The notes under the pieces were generated by a model. The model had not been told where the DNA came from. It did not search any database and saw only the letters and a program-made list of their open reading frames with translations. A DNA stretch of 64,000 bases, from positions 71,396,920 to 71,460,919 of the forward strand of contig OZ018323.1 of the NCBI GenBank assembly GCA_963969495.1. The letters are read 5' to 3'. Of the stretch, positions 51,198-63,499 are shown piece after piece. Numbering within the stretch: the first letter of the stretch is position 1; the number at the start of each line of letters is the position of its first letter. The translations under genes and the position numbers were made by a program. This DNA is from Ceratothoa steindachneri. Lineage: Eukaryota > Arthropoda > Malacostraca > Isopoda > Cymothoidae.

Positions 51198-52910
51198 TTA
51201 TTTGTGATATCTTTCAAAGCAATGTCCTCCATTTACATAACAAAGGTAGATACCACATTCAACACATATTAATGGTTCTGTTATAAATTTATTTTTAGTG
51301 CACACTTTTCAGAGTTGCCTGCAATCAGATTTGCGCATTAAATGTGTTGGTGTGGGTGATTGTAGATTGTATCTTGTTTTGGGGGGGTTGACAGCAACAG
51401 GAGTGGATGGTGGGGCTCTTTTTATGTTGGAGTAGTTTCCGATCAACCTACGGGCCACAATTCTTCCGATTTTTTCTGCAGTAACATTTTCAATATTTGA
51501 CGTTCTTTTCAATTTGAAGAACACGATGAAGGAATTATTTATTGCAATATCAACAAAATGAAAAACTCTTCAGAGGTAATATTTAACTTTTAACTTATGG
51601 TCAAACTGATGTTACTTTTTTTTGGTCCATTGTATTGACCCCACCCATATGGGCATTGTAGTGCTTAACAACAGCAGTGCATTCGAGGTCCTGTTTATAT
51701 CTTTTTCCCTTTTTCCTATGGTACACTTTCGAAATGCAGATATAAAATTCGACAACATGTGCACTGCTTTATTGGCCATTCACTTTACATAAAAAATGCC
51801 ATCTGATTTAAACCAAGAGATATCTCCTTGTTGCATTTCTTTATCAGAAGGTACCTGTGATCTTGGAATATTTTTTCTGTTCATTCGTACGGTTTCTGCA
51901 ATATTTATATTTTTCTTGGATAACATGGATTGGAGCGAAGTCGAATTGAAAAAGTTATCTATAAAAAATGTTACAACCAATATTTGGAATTTTTTCTGCA
52001 TTCTGTTTTTTTCCTTTTTTTTACCAGTATAGAGGTCAAATTCGAACAAGTATCCTGATTTAGAATCCCATCTACACCACATTTTGAAACCCCAATTGAT
52101 TGGATTTCTTTTTACATACTGCCGTAGGATATTATGAGCCTTAAATTTAATCATGTGCTTGTCAATTAATTGGCATTTACTAGGATTCATGGTAGATAAA
52201 AATGTTCTGTTGAAATGATTTAATACAGCTCGGACTTTATATGTTCCATCGTGTAATGGATCAGCTCGTGCTTTCATTTGATCATTTTTGTTAAAGTGTA
52301 ATAAAGATTTAATTTCTTCGTACCTTTTCAAAGTTATCATGTTAGATATAATTGGAACACTAAGTTCTGGTTCACTTGATCAATAATATCTTATTGATGG
52401 CAGAACAAGATATACAATTATTATGTTCATTCCAAAAAACGCTCTCAATTCTTCCAAGTTAGTTATAAAGACATGACCATTTTGTTGAGTATACAAATGT
52501 AATTTGAGGAATTACAATTTTATTTAGAAAAACATCAAAACTCGCTACGCTGTTAAAGGATTTGGATCATCACTCAGATTGATAAGCACTTTTTCCTAAT
52601 AATAAATAGGCTTTCAAATTATCAGTGTTCTCAAGAGATGTTATTATTTCTTCATTTCATAATCTTTTCTATCTAAAAGTTGACATCTCACTTGAAGTTT
52701 GATATAAAGTAGCATCAAGTTTGGTTCTACTAGACTCAGAGATTTGTTGTATAATCATGGGCGGATTGTTTGGTTCTATTTTTACATTTATACCTTCAGT
52801 TAGCTGTTCATTTTGAGTATCTTCTAAATCTTGTTCTATAAAATTCATAACTTCCTCATCAAATACGGCTACATCTTCAGTATCACTGTGAACAAATGAT
52901 AATAAATGCT
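51198..52910 (-). pseudogene. piggyBac transposase pseudogene
   Basis: Order on the minus strand: an acidic N-terminus near 52,900 (DTEDVAVFDEEVMNF, then DLEDTQNEQ), then 52340-51780 with RYEEIKSLLHFNKND, CQLIDKHMIKFK (first catalytic D), LRQYVKRNPINWGFKMWC, SGYLFEFDLYTGKK, and FFIDNFFNS (second catalytic D). Near 51,750 KMANKAVHMLSNF follows, and a damaged copy of the third-D block lies near 51,640. The C-terminal cysteine-rich domain (CVECGIYLC and CFERYH) ends at a stop at 51198. Stops and frameshifts occur in the N-terminal third and after 51,780. The enzyme cuts and pastes at TTAA; this copy is dead. Confidence 0.85.
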
Positions 52911-52930
52911 GTGAACAAATGTAAATTTGT

Positions 52931-53080
52931 AGTATCCGTAAATTTCCTGATCATGGTAGCCTTGGTAATAGGCTCCGCACACCCAACATATACAACATAT
53001 ATATATATATATGTGTTGGGTGTGCGTAGCCTATTTATTACCAAGGCGACCATAATCTAGGAATTTACTGTAATAGATTT
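52931..53080. repeat. Foldback palindrome
   Basis: The left arm (52931-52995) contains GGTAGCCTTGGTAATAGGCT and CGCACACCCAACATATA. The right arm (53007-53080) is its reverse complement with few changes (TGTGTTGGGTGTGCGTAGCC, CCAAGGCGACCAT). The AT-rich centre forms the loop. It lies upstream of the piggyBac transposase start, still inside the element. Confidence 0.85.
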
Positions 53081-53242
53081 CAAATAAATTTAATATTTGT
53101 ATATTATTTGAAAATAATTAATAGAGTATGTACTGTAGTAGTAACTAGGTGGCAAACAAAAATAAATAATTAATGTGGTAAATATGGCAATTTTAGGTTA
53201 TGGGGAATATAATCTACAGAACTAAAAATTCCGACCTAGAAA

Positions 53243-53283
53243 ATTACCCCTAAGGGACAATGGCACATATGTGTGCCTTATAC
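53243..53283. repeat. piggyBac subterminal repeat (right)
   Basis: ACCCCTAAGGGACAATGGCA followed by the near-palindrome GGCACATATGTGTGCC; inverted relative to 49538-49575. Together with the right tip it also delimits a ~385 bp segment that could be a non-autonomous unit. Confidence 0.6.
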
Positions 53284-53631
53284 ATATTATTCAAATTTTA
53301 GAGTAACTATTTACTTTATTTTGGGAGAGTCGTTTCATTCAAAGCATATATGTTATACTATTCATATGGAAATAGTAGACTTCCCAATATTTTGTTAACA
53401 CTTACCGAAAGATATCAAAAATTCCACCACTCACAACTAGGTCTGAGACCCAACTGATCGTTCTTCCGAGTAAGGTAAAAAAAGAATTGAATTGCCAGTT
53501 ACTCATTAAATAGTATAATATGGACATGAAATTATAAATAAAAAAATACTAATTTAAATAATATATAAGAATATTTTATACAGACTTAAAGTCATGGCAC
53601 CCAGGCGTGGCAGTGAGCCTTAATGGGTTAA

Positions 53632-54550
53632 CCAAGATACTAGCAAAGTTAATGTACACAGACTTGTATTTTCTTTTGACCTCCCAAATTTTCTATCTAA
53701 TCTTAATCAATAGAATATCTGATGCCATTCACGAATTTCATCTCAAAACATAGGATAATTTGAATTAACAACTGTTTAAGTTTTCCTAACTTTTCTAAAG
53801 CTTTCTATAGAGTAAGTAGCAATATTCTTCCAAATGGCTTAAATTAAAATGGCGTCCATGGCATCGACAGTTATCATTGGCCCTAGATGGCGTTCTCTCC
53901 TCCCCGTTAGCTCTCTCCATAGTAATTCATCCCTACCATCACTACTTATCTATTCCTGGCTTAGCGCAATAGACTATGACTGAACATTGGTAAAATAAAC
54001 TATAGGATATTCTCATTTAATTAGCCTACCATTCTGCCTTCTATTTTAATAGAAAGCCAACCTATTAATCAATCTTTACTAAATTTTTGGTGTTCAGGAA
54101 TACTCCTCAATAACTTGTTCCAGACATTGGTTTTCTTAAAAGAAATTTACCCCCATTTTCCTTTGAAGACGAAAAACTGCATTTTTCGTACAATCTCTGA
54201 AAAATACTTATGATATACTATCTTCGACTCAATTAGTACTATCTATTCAACTAAGCTACATAAATTCTTTTAAGTACATGTAAATTCCTGGCTTTAACCA
54301 CCAACATAGCAACCTAATCAAAACAAAATTACTCTTCCTGAACTCTCTCGTAAACCAGTAAATTACACTGAAATTACTTGACCATTTTTGCACCGATACT
54401 CATCCCTTTCTTAAACAGCGATTCATTGCCTTCTTTTTCCTATACGCTTAATTAACTCGCTTTTCTCCCATTCAAAATCTTAACCTTGCTGAATTAATTA
54501 TATATACAAATTCATCTGTAAATGAGATTATTCGTATTGGAGATGGTCTT
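53632..54550 (+). pseudogene. Jockey-like LINE, RT palm and beyond
   Basis: Directly after the right TTAA the plus strand reads KILAKLMYTDLYFLLTS, then RISDAIHEFHLKT, and, after a frame change, NFSKAFYRV near 53,790 (motif A, with the aspartate before FSKAF replaced by asparagine). This is the next RT block after the one that ends at 49,406. The remainder to about 54.5 kb is too decayed to assign firmly. The C-terminal limit is a guess. Confidence 0.6.
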
Positions 54551-55040
54551 CTTTCATCTTTCAAGCAAATTGATCACTTTAATATATTTTAATGTATTTT
54601 AAAACATCGTTAATTAACCAAAGTTTTCCAGGAAACATGATATTGTTATTTTAGAAAACAATTATTTTGCAGTTTTCCATTATTTTGATTTAAAGAATAA
54701 TGATACCAAATCCAATACTATTGCTATTATTACTATAATCATGCTATGTTTTAAAATATTTTATATTGGTAATTAATATTACAAATATGCAAATGAATTT
54801 TACTTTATGGCATAAAGTCGATAACATCCAAAATACAGTTCAGTTCAAAAGGATCACGCGCTACTTTGTGAGTTTCTTATATTTTGATCACAATATTTCC
54901 CACAACTTTTACCAAAGAAAATTTAAGGTTTCCAAAATTGGTGTACGATAATATAGTGGTAAAAATTATGGATATGGTAAAGTTATAAATATTTGGATGT
55001 GTAAAACAAAAATTATCAGCAGATTAGCAATTGACTAGAA
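54551..55040. other. AT-rich spacer
   Basis: No recognised gene; the 54766-54951 frame is unmatched. Confidence 0.4.
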
Positions 55041-55329
55041 AAGTTGAAGTGTCTAAAATGATCCGAAGGCTTAAGTTTTCTTTTGAGCGACCAGTCATTG
55101 TTTGCATATCAACTAACTTCAGTTCAATGTCGTGTACGTCAAGGTCATGATTCTCTTCCCAGCTGTCCGCCAGCTAACATGCCTTAGAAATCTGTCAGAC
55201 CTTTCTAATTCCGCGAGATGATAGTAAAGCTTGCCAACGTATTACAAAAACAGGTTTATGTAGGACTGGTATATGATTCAGTAGGCCCCAAAATACCTAA
55301 AAAATGGAAGAACTAACCATTACGAAAAC

Positions 55330-55775
55330 TTTGAAGAAGGACTGTTTCAAAACCACTGTGACAGTTTCTCGAGAGTTTAGTGAGATTTTAGTCATCACCG
55401 TCTCTGAGGAGACTGAGTCACGTCGGCTAGTGAAGACAATATTCATGCTCTCACACCTGTGCAAAAGCCATTGATCAGTCTAAGAACAAGAAGGCTCTTC
55501 TTGCATTTAAGACAGCATATTTCATGGATCAATGACTACTGAACAATGATTCGACGATTGGACTTAAATCCGATCGCACTTCAGTCACGAAGTACAATCA
55601 GATCTAAAAGCAAGAGGTTAGTTCATTGCAAAGCATGCGAAAGATTTTCTGTCAATTGCACCAGAAAGGGTCTGAAGTTTGGCCGAGGAGTTATTATGTT
55701 CTAAAGCATGATTTCGGTAGAAGAGACTTACTCACTTTATCGCTTACGGGGCACAATAAATGAATGTCGAGGTAT
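55330..55775 (+). pseudogene. Tc1-like transposase, 5' half
   Basis: Reads, across frame changes, VTVSREFSEIL...TVSEETESRRLVK (second helix-turn-helix), KNKKALLAFKTAYFMDQ, then GRGVIMF-SMISVEE and LYRLRGTIN. These match the middle of Tc1 transposases up to the segment before the second catalytic aspartate. The frame then breaks into element C sequence. Heavily mutated. Confidence 0.6.
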
Positions 55776-55959
55776 ACCTGTGTAGACTAGCTTGGCCCCC
55801 AGTCTTACACAAGTACAGGCAGACAGCTGGCCGCAGGCGCTTGAGTTATGTCTGGCGATTAATACAGAGTGCGAATTATGGTTAACCGGGTCTGGATTAA
55901 TGGATTGCTAATTTGCAGTTCAAAGGATAAATAAAGAAAATACCACAAAATATAATTTT

Positions 55960-56981
55960 AATATATATGAAAAAAGGGGAAATTTATATACAAAAGGGGG
56001 AACAAATTACTTATGGTAGTTAAATAAATTAAGTGAAGATTAACGAGGTAATCTGGGAATGACCATACACGATAGCTTTACCTTCAAGCGCGGGCGAATT
56101 GGATGGAGAGGGGGTGGAAGACAGCGGTGCAAGTCTTCAAGAAGATACTTCGGGGAGCCCTGACTTGAAAGACTTGAAGAAGGGGTTGGATTACTTCGTG
56201 ATGAAGAATGAGATTTTCTCTGCTCCAGAGAGACATAATCTCAACTCGAGACGATTCTGCTGATCGGCAGTGAGTCTCAGTCTCAAACGACGGGAATCTT
56301 GAAGGGGTGGTCAACATGAAAGGGCTACATAACTCTTCAGGAAGAAGGAGGTTAAATAGCTTTCTTCTGAACAGGGGCCAAAGCCTAACGAAGGTAGATC
56401 TGCTGAAGAGATTTTCGACGACGTACGACGACGAGTTACGGGGGTCATGGGAAACAGACAGCAGTCCTGACGGAGAGAATGGCGGGCTTTCAATTTCCTA
56501 AAGAGATGGTGAGCTTCGGGTTAAACACACAGGTAGCTGCTCTACTAGACGCCTTACGGATTTTCGGTCCCCAAGAAATTCTTGGCGCCAGTCTAAGCAA
56601 ACACAATTCATGATAACGCATCGTTCCAGACGATCAAACTCGCCTCGAGATATAGGGGTAGGGTTAATATGGCAGCGCACGGCGTTATCGCCGGGGAGCG
56701 GGGGATGATCGGCGTCTGAAAACAAATACAGCTGGGACGGGTGATTAAAGGAGTGTCGTATTCTTCCTCGACTTTCTATAATTCTCACGCTGGCTTACGT
56801 TATTCCTGAAAGAATAGAAGGGTATCGCTAAGGGGCTTCCTCTCAGGGTGGTCCTTCGAGGTAATTCCCTCACACGCCTCCCTTTCTGAAGATGTCGCTT
56901 TCCTGATTTAAATAGGAAGGAAAGGGGCATCCCCAAACATGGGAGGAATAGCGTATGGGAAAATTTTGACCTTCCTCTACA
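55960..56981 (-). repeat. 3' LTR of element C
   Basis: Homologous to 61,130-61,985 (for example GATTAACGAGGTAATCTGGG, TCTTCAAGAAGATACTTCGG). On the minus strand it begins TGTAGAGGAAGG at 56981, like the TGTAGAGG start of element B. The last ~110 bases (56,870-56,981) are absent from the sister copy. Confidence 0.78.
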
Positions 56982-57359
56982 GGTGCCCAATAAGGGTGGA
57001 CCTTTGAATTTAAGTCGATATAGCGGTCACAAAATGAATGAGTTACTTCCGTTTAATCTCTGGCGCCAAAAAAACACACACAAAGTAAATAAATTCGAGT
57101 TACAAAAAAAATTAAAAGGATTCATTCATAAAAGGGTAGTGGAACTATATATAAATAAAAATAAAGAAACATACCATACAAAATAAAAACAAAAAACACG
57201 CAAAGGACAAATATGTTTAAAAGGAAAACAAACTTTTACATGAGAACCAAGGAACATAAACATACACGATGAAGACGGAGTTCTCGAATTATAAAAATAA
57301 AACCAGTACACAGAGTCGATTATGTGACAGGAGTACAATACTTAACACACTTTACTTCG
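56982..57359. other. Interior 3' end of element C
   Basis: AT/A-rich non-coding sequence between RNase H and the 3' LTR. No obvious polypurine tract next to the LTR edge. Confidence 0.45.
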
Positions 57360-58133
57360 CAGGGGCAGGATCATCGACCGGATTCCTACTTAGACAGTCT
57401 GCAACACAGTTTTCTGTCCCTTTAATATACCTTATTCAGAATTGGTATTCCATTAGAAGTAAACTCCAACGCATAAGCCTTCCGTTTTGGCTTTTACAAT
57501 TATTTAAGTAAGCCAATTGGTGATGATCGGTTTCGATCACGAACTCCTTACCTAACAAATATGTTTGGACTTTCTGTACACTCCATACGATCGCTTGAGC
57601 TTCAAGTTGTATGACCGCATAGTTCCTTTGCGTGACGAGAGCTTCCGGCTAGCGTACTCAATGGGGAAACTGTTGCCGTCTTCTTTATACTGGAACAAGA
57701 CTCAACCAATGCCTTCATTGCAAGCGTCCGTTCGTATCTCAAAAGTTTTGTTTCGTTTCGGCAGCCTCAGTATGGGAGCTGATGTTAGTCTTTCCTTCAG
57801 CTGATGGAAGTGGTCGTTCACTTTGGGGTTCCATGCGAAGGGGTTCGGGGAACTTTTCTTAAGTAGGGAGCTAAGGGGGGAAGCTAAGGCAGCGAAATTC
57901 GGGACCTAACGTCGGTAAAAGGATTTCGACCTGAGAAAGGAGCGTAATTGCTTTTTAGTACGCGGGAGGGGCATGTCGGTGATAGCCTTTACCTTTTCTT
58001 TTTAAGTTGCCATTTGATTCTCACCAATGTGGAAACCGAGGTACTTAATAGTGCTATAGGCACTATAAGGCCTATAGTGAGGCCGTTTTCACTAAACCTA
58101 TTAAGAAGTGATTGTGAGGAGGTAAGATTATGG
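57360..58133 (-). pseudogene. RT C-terminus and RNase H of element C
   Basis: Starts one stop codon after the integrase end, in the same frame, with SLLNRFSENGLTIG (helix after the catalytic box). It then passes through other frames: KYLGFHIGENQM, KVKAITDMPLPRTKKQLRSF, FYRR, NFAALASPLSSLLKK (thumb), then FEIRTDACNEGIG (first RNase H aspartate block), SFPIEYASRKLS, and ending IRYIKGTENCVADCLSRN. RT fingers, motif A and the Y-x-D-D box are not present. RNase H would remove the RNA template. Several stops and frameshifts. Confidence 0.8.
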
Positions 58134-58135
58134 TC

Positions 58136-59310
58136 TCATGTACAGTGGTGATAGCGCTTAAGCATATTCACATGAAACAATTTGTTCCCTGAGTTGGTCT
58201 GCATTATGTAATCTACGGGACCGCGGGCTTCTAGGATTGGGAAACGGCCTTTCCATTGGGACAAGAGCTTGCTTGTCTCCATGGGTAGGAGTAGCAGTAC
58301 GTCTTCACCAGGCTTGAATCGCCTTTCTTTGGACCTAACGTCAAAATAGGTCCTATATTTTTCTAAATTTAGGTCTGAATTTTTGTATGCTAGATCGACG
58401 CATTCTTCCAAGCGGTTCCGAAAATCTAGCACCTAAGAATACGAGGGTTGATCTCCTCATCCAGGCGGGGATTAGAAAAAAGTTCTTTCAAAATGCTCAT
58501 TGGTCCGTGTAAATTTCGGCCATACAAGAGCTCGAAGGGGGCAAATCCCAAAGTTCTGTGGGTGATTTCTCTGCAGGCGAATAGTGCAATCGGAAGGTAT
58601 CAATGCCACTGTTCGTCTGAGCATGAAAAAACATTTTCAGAATGGTCTTTAGAGTGTCATTTAACTTTTTACAGACGCCGTTAGAGCCATGGTAAAAATG
58701 GGAGTTGAACAAGGGTTTGATGTTAAGGAGCTCACTAAAGGCTTTCATTAGCTCAGATGTGAATTGTCTACCTTTGCCGCGGAAAGAGATAGAAATAGGG
58801 CCTCCGCACAAGTCACGCTATCAATTTTTTTAAGCGAGACTGCGTTGGGGAATCTCGTTGCAAAGTCAACAAGAATGACGGCATACAAGTGTTCTTCGCT
58901 AGACAGGGGGGAAATTGGGCCAATTAGATATATGGTCACTCTAAAAAAAAGCTCCGAGACAATTCGAGTCTTCTGGAGGGGAGCAGGTGGTATTCGTCCT
59001 TTTCTTTAGTCTCCTGACAAATGTCACAAGACCTGCAAAACTCGGTAATTTCTTTGGCAGCACCGGGCAAGAATAAATAACGGAAGATTTTCTCAGACGT
59101 TTTGTTGTGACTGTAATGACCAAACATTAATCCATCATGTGACAGTCTGAGGACTTGGGGAATATGGGACCGGGGGATACACAAGAGCGAGTGGGGTGTT
59201 TTATCCTTAACCAAACTGAAGCGATAAAGGAGTCTGTCGTTAATGATGTAGGCAACTTTCCTTTGACCACGGGCAGATCCACGTTCGTCACTTCTGGCTT
59301 TTTCCCACAA
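58136..59310 (-). pseudogene. Integrase of element C
   Basis: N-terminal H2C2 zinc finger: LSHDG...GHYSHNK...FCRSCDICQ (59,170-59,010). Core: LIGPISPLSSEEHLYAVILV, VDFATRFPNAVSLKKIDS, then RGKGRQFTSELMKAFSELL and SNGVCKKLNDTLK. C-terminal GPY/F-like module: LLSQWKGRFPILEA and HVNMLKRY. The first catalytic aspartate position reads Y (IYLIGP), the second-aspartate block is altered (RGKGRQF), and the glutamate position reads K (GVCKKLN), so the enzyme is dead. It lies between protease and RT. Confidence 0.85.
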
Positions 59311-59374
59311 GGACTAAAGATTGGGGCATTCCTTTTGAGCGCTTGCAAAAGTCCCGTTTGAAGGGCTGCAAACT

Positions 59375-59690
59375 CTATGACATAGGGAGAAAAGTGTTCT
59401 TTACCGCTTGGACCCTTGGGATGTCTGGCTGAGCAACGTGGGTAAAGGAGAGCTGCGGGCTCTGGCCGATCAACACGCCGCAGAATTTAATGGGGGATGC
59501 TATCACTTCGTCCCAGCCAGTGAAGTATACGCATTCGAGATAGCAGCGGACCACGGGGAACCAAATGGCAAGTCCAAAGTAATCATGGACTACTGCAAAT
59601 TTATCGTGGTCGGGGGGCACTGGAGAGAGCAACTTTTCAGACACGACGAAGCAATTGCATCCATTAACACCTCTATTTTCAAACTCAAAC
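59375..59690 (-). pseudogene. Aspartic protease region of element C
   Basis: Reads CFVVSEKLLSPVPPDHDKFA, WFPVVRCYLECVYFTGWDEV and FCGVLIGQSPQLS, matching element B block by block. The catalytic DTG is replaced by a VNG-like reading just before CNCFVVS, so it is inactive. Confidence 0.72.
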
Positions 59691-59728
59691 CCACCGAGGG
59701 AGCTTTTGTTGAAAAGAAAATTAACTTG

Positions 59729-60522
59729 CTATCCCGGGGGACTGCTTGTTGGGGGAGTTGCTGGCGTCTCAGGGCGAGCGGGTGGGTGAGAGAGAGAGGC
59801 ACTTATTTGGTGGATTTGATGACTAGGAGCAGAAGGAAATTGGGAGTTTTGGGGACAGTGGGTCCTCACATGGCCTTGAACTCCGCAAGAAAAACAAATT
59901 ATGGGCCTACAAGGGTAATCTGACACCGGATGATTATTTATCAGGGGCTTACTATCCCTCGATTCTACCGGGGAATGGTACATGGGTTTAAAGGAACTAG
60001 GTACCTTCACAAACTTGGGTGAATTCTTCGTGGGAAATTTGGAGAGGTTATTTTTACTTTTGGGGGATGAGGGATGTGACTTCTTCGGGTATTTCGGGTA
60101 AAGATGGTAGATTGATGCGTAATCCCTGAATCTATGTAATCCCTGAAAGAATACACGAGTCTGTCCTTCACGAATCCGCGGATTTCAGAGGGTAGTGCAG
60201 CCTTCAACTGATCCCGTAGAACGAAATCAATTAGGGACTCATAGTCGCGGTTGACATGAACTGAGTCCATCCAAAACGGGAAAGTTCTCGAGCTAACAGG
60301 AAGGGTCTCCAAATGATTCCTGTTAAGCTCAAGCTCATAATGACGAATTCTTCCTCTTTCTTCAGCTTCTCTCTGTTCTTTTTCTGCCCTTTCATTTATT
60401 TCTTTCTCCTGAACAGATGCAACTAGATTCTTGCCTGACAACCCAAGGATCTCTCCTTGTAGATAGAAAGGCTCAAATGAGGACATCTTGTTGGTGTAAA
60501 TGTGCGTCTGACCGCTCGGCAC
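59729..60522 (-). pseudogene. gag of element C
   Basis: N-terminus PFYLQGEILGLSGKN and a charged EKE/RE-rich coil, then a jump (capsid N-terminal half deleted) to FPFWMDSVHVNRDYESLIDF, VLRDQLKAALPSEIRGFVKD, the SCAN-like C-terminal capsid part, and further down the knuckle CFSCGVQGHVRTHC. It is shorter than element B's gag because of the deletion. Confidence 0.78.
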
Positions 60523-60920
60523 ACCAAAAGGATCTTACGGAAAAGATTATAAAGCTCTGACGATTGTATCAAAAATCCTAACGAAGATTTTGTTACCCAA
60601 AGTTTGCAAGCAATAAAGAAAATAACATAGAAAATAATTCAAAACTTGATCTCTATGAGAATAATGATTACAGGCCTTTAATCCTGCCCGGGAATTAGTA
60701 GATGGTTTTTAGGGGAGATCGTGGAAAAAAAAAACAATACACACAACGGAAATAAAATTGGGGGAAAAAATGGTCACAAAAAAGGATCAATAAAAAAAAT
60801 AGAATTTGTTACACTTTCTTTAGATATACTTGAACGAACTTAGCAAACTGGTTACTGAACAACTTAACTTGAAGGCGTAACTTGAAAAGAAAAAGGGTTC
60901 TCTCAAACAAAAAATAAACC
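60523..60920. other. 5' leader of element C
   Basis: Non-coding sequence between primer site and gag. Confidence 0.5.
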
Positions 60921-60938
60921 CAACTTTATCTGACACCA
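60921..60938 (-). other. Primer binding site of element C
   Basis: On the minus strand TGGTGTCAGATAAAGTTGGG follows the LTR end; first nine bases equal those of element B. Confidence 0.65.
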
Positions 60939-60949
60939 GATAAATATAA

Positions 60950-61988
<1,039 letters not shown>

Positions 61989-61994
61989 AATGCA

Positions 61995-62395
61995 CAAGTG
62001 TATAAGAAAGTGCTGCGACAATATTTTTTGCCCCATCTGCTAGCCTCTGCAGTTACCTGCAATTTCGATCTAGATTACGCCTCTTGCCACAAGGTCAATT
62101 TGATGAAGACCTTCATAAACGACGAGCAGCTCAATGTTATGAACAGAGATAACAAAGTCCGGACCTGAATCCCATTGTAAATACTTGAAAGAAACTCGGA
62201 GACTGGTCTGAAGAGAGCAATCCGAAAACAGTTAAAGATCAGTTAAGGTGAATAGAGCAAGATTAATGTGCGCTCATAGCAAGAATTGATTCGTTCCTGT
62301 GATAGGAGATGCCAAATCATCATCGAGGATAAAGACCTCAGGTTAAATACTAAATATTATTACCTGTTAACCTGTACAAATATTTTACACTGATA
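61995..62395 (+). pseudogene. Tc1-like transposase, 3' half
   Basis: Reads VYKKVLRQYFLPHLLASA, DYASCHKVNLMKTFIND (second catalytic aspartate in the D-x-A-x-C-H block), LNVMNRDN, then after a frameshift DLNPIV, KKLGDWSEESNPKTVKDQLR. The third catalytic residue, a glutamate after DLNPI in active Tc1 enzymes, is V here. Dead. Confidence 0.75.
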
Positions 62396-62460
62396 ATTCA
62401 ATCGTGATATTCCAATATAAATTTGTTTCCGCTGTCGTTCGCATCATTTTGGACCACATG

Positions 62461-63497
62461 TTCTCGTAAAATGTTTATCTGTTGATAAATTTATTTTTAG
62501 GAAGAAAAATAAAATAAAATTATCGACGATATTTACATGTCAGAGGGAGGAAGTTACCTCCCCCCCACGCCACAAAACCCAACGTCTAACTGTGGCTCTT
62601 GAAAGATGCACATGCACGGCCAGCATCGAGACTTCGCGCGGTCGGCTGATACAGGTTGGATTCTCTTTATTTTCCCGTCTCATTGTTTGACCGACGCCAC
62701 ACCTACAGCGCCAAGGAGCTTTGCGCAAAGCTATGAGAACGCCAAGACTATCCCATTCCTGGTGGGCCAAGTCTAATGAGATCCCCGTCCCCCTTTTGGG
62801 GGCCCCTAGCGACCCGCTTCCACCGAGGCAGACAAATATTCTATAAAAGCTTTAAGAAACCAGTAGCACATAGCCCCGTCTTGGTTAGCAGTCACGTACA
62901 ATCTCGTACTCCCTTCTCCACCTCTCAACGGCTTCCAGCTACGAACGCCATACATCACTTCTTTACTCGCCCTCGCTCATACCCCAAGCCAGAGTTTCAG
63001 CACACAGACGATAGACACGGACAGGCATCTATCATTCGACTATCGACTTCGGTCATTTCTCAGCGAGGTAAAAGAAGAAGGAATCTTGCAAGTTCAACTT
63101 TGCTCTTCCCCGTTTTCTTGCCGTATTCAAACCTACAGTCAATTAGGCTTTACGTGAATCTCCCCGATAATTGAACTCTCCCATTTTCTCTGGAAGCAAT
63201 CACGGTGCATTCTCTTTTGGACTCTCGTACACGTCAAGTCATTTGTATCTTCCCCTCCGTTTGGTTTACTGGGTCTAATTTTATTTATTGTCATTTATTT
63301 ACTTTTGCTATTAATATTTTATTTGTATATAGTAAAGATATAAATTTTTCTACCACTAGTTTCTCAAATCCCAGAATCTCTGAGAATTGATTATTTAGGC
63401 CCACCGCACTCGACTTTGTTTATTTCACCCACGCACTGGGATCTGTATCCCGATCATCTGACCTGCCCTTTTTGCGCTCACACAACGACATCTATAT
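62461..63497. other. GC-richer block, possible solo LTR
   Basis: From TGTCAGAGGG (62538) to about 63,490 the base composition is balanced. A TATA-like CTATAAAAGC at 62841-62850, a hairpin CCCCCTTTTGGGGG at about 62,790, and a T-rich, AATATT-containing tail near 63,290 give an LTR-like layout. A 132-codon plus-strand frame (62776-63174) is rich in S, R and P and unmatched. No target duplication found. Confidence 0.35.
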
Positions 63498-63499
63498 TA

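Larger units (their letters stand above)
49407..53631 (-). mobile_element. piggyBac-like DNA transposon with TTAA on both sides
   Basis: TTAA at 49407-49410 and at 53628-53631 flank a ~4.2 kb unit. The right tip reads inward as CCCATTAAGGCTCACTGCCA and the left tip as CTCTTTAAAGGACATAAG, short related inverted ends. A piggyBac transposase pseudogene lies inside on the minus strand. Host LINE coding sequence stops at the left TTAA and resumes right after the right TTAA with the next RT block, which is strong evidence for both ends. piggyBac elements insert at and duplicate TTAA. The left terminal trinucleotide CTC departs from the usual CCC. Confidence 0.78.

Noticed and set aside
56307..56788. 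Several ORFs on both strands around 56.3-56.8 kb
   Set aside because: They lie within the 3' LTR of element C and are not conserved in the sister LTR.
62776..63174. 132-codon S/R/P-rich frame as a host protein
   Set aside because: No recognised domain; composition suggests non-coding LTR-like sequence.
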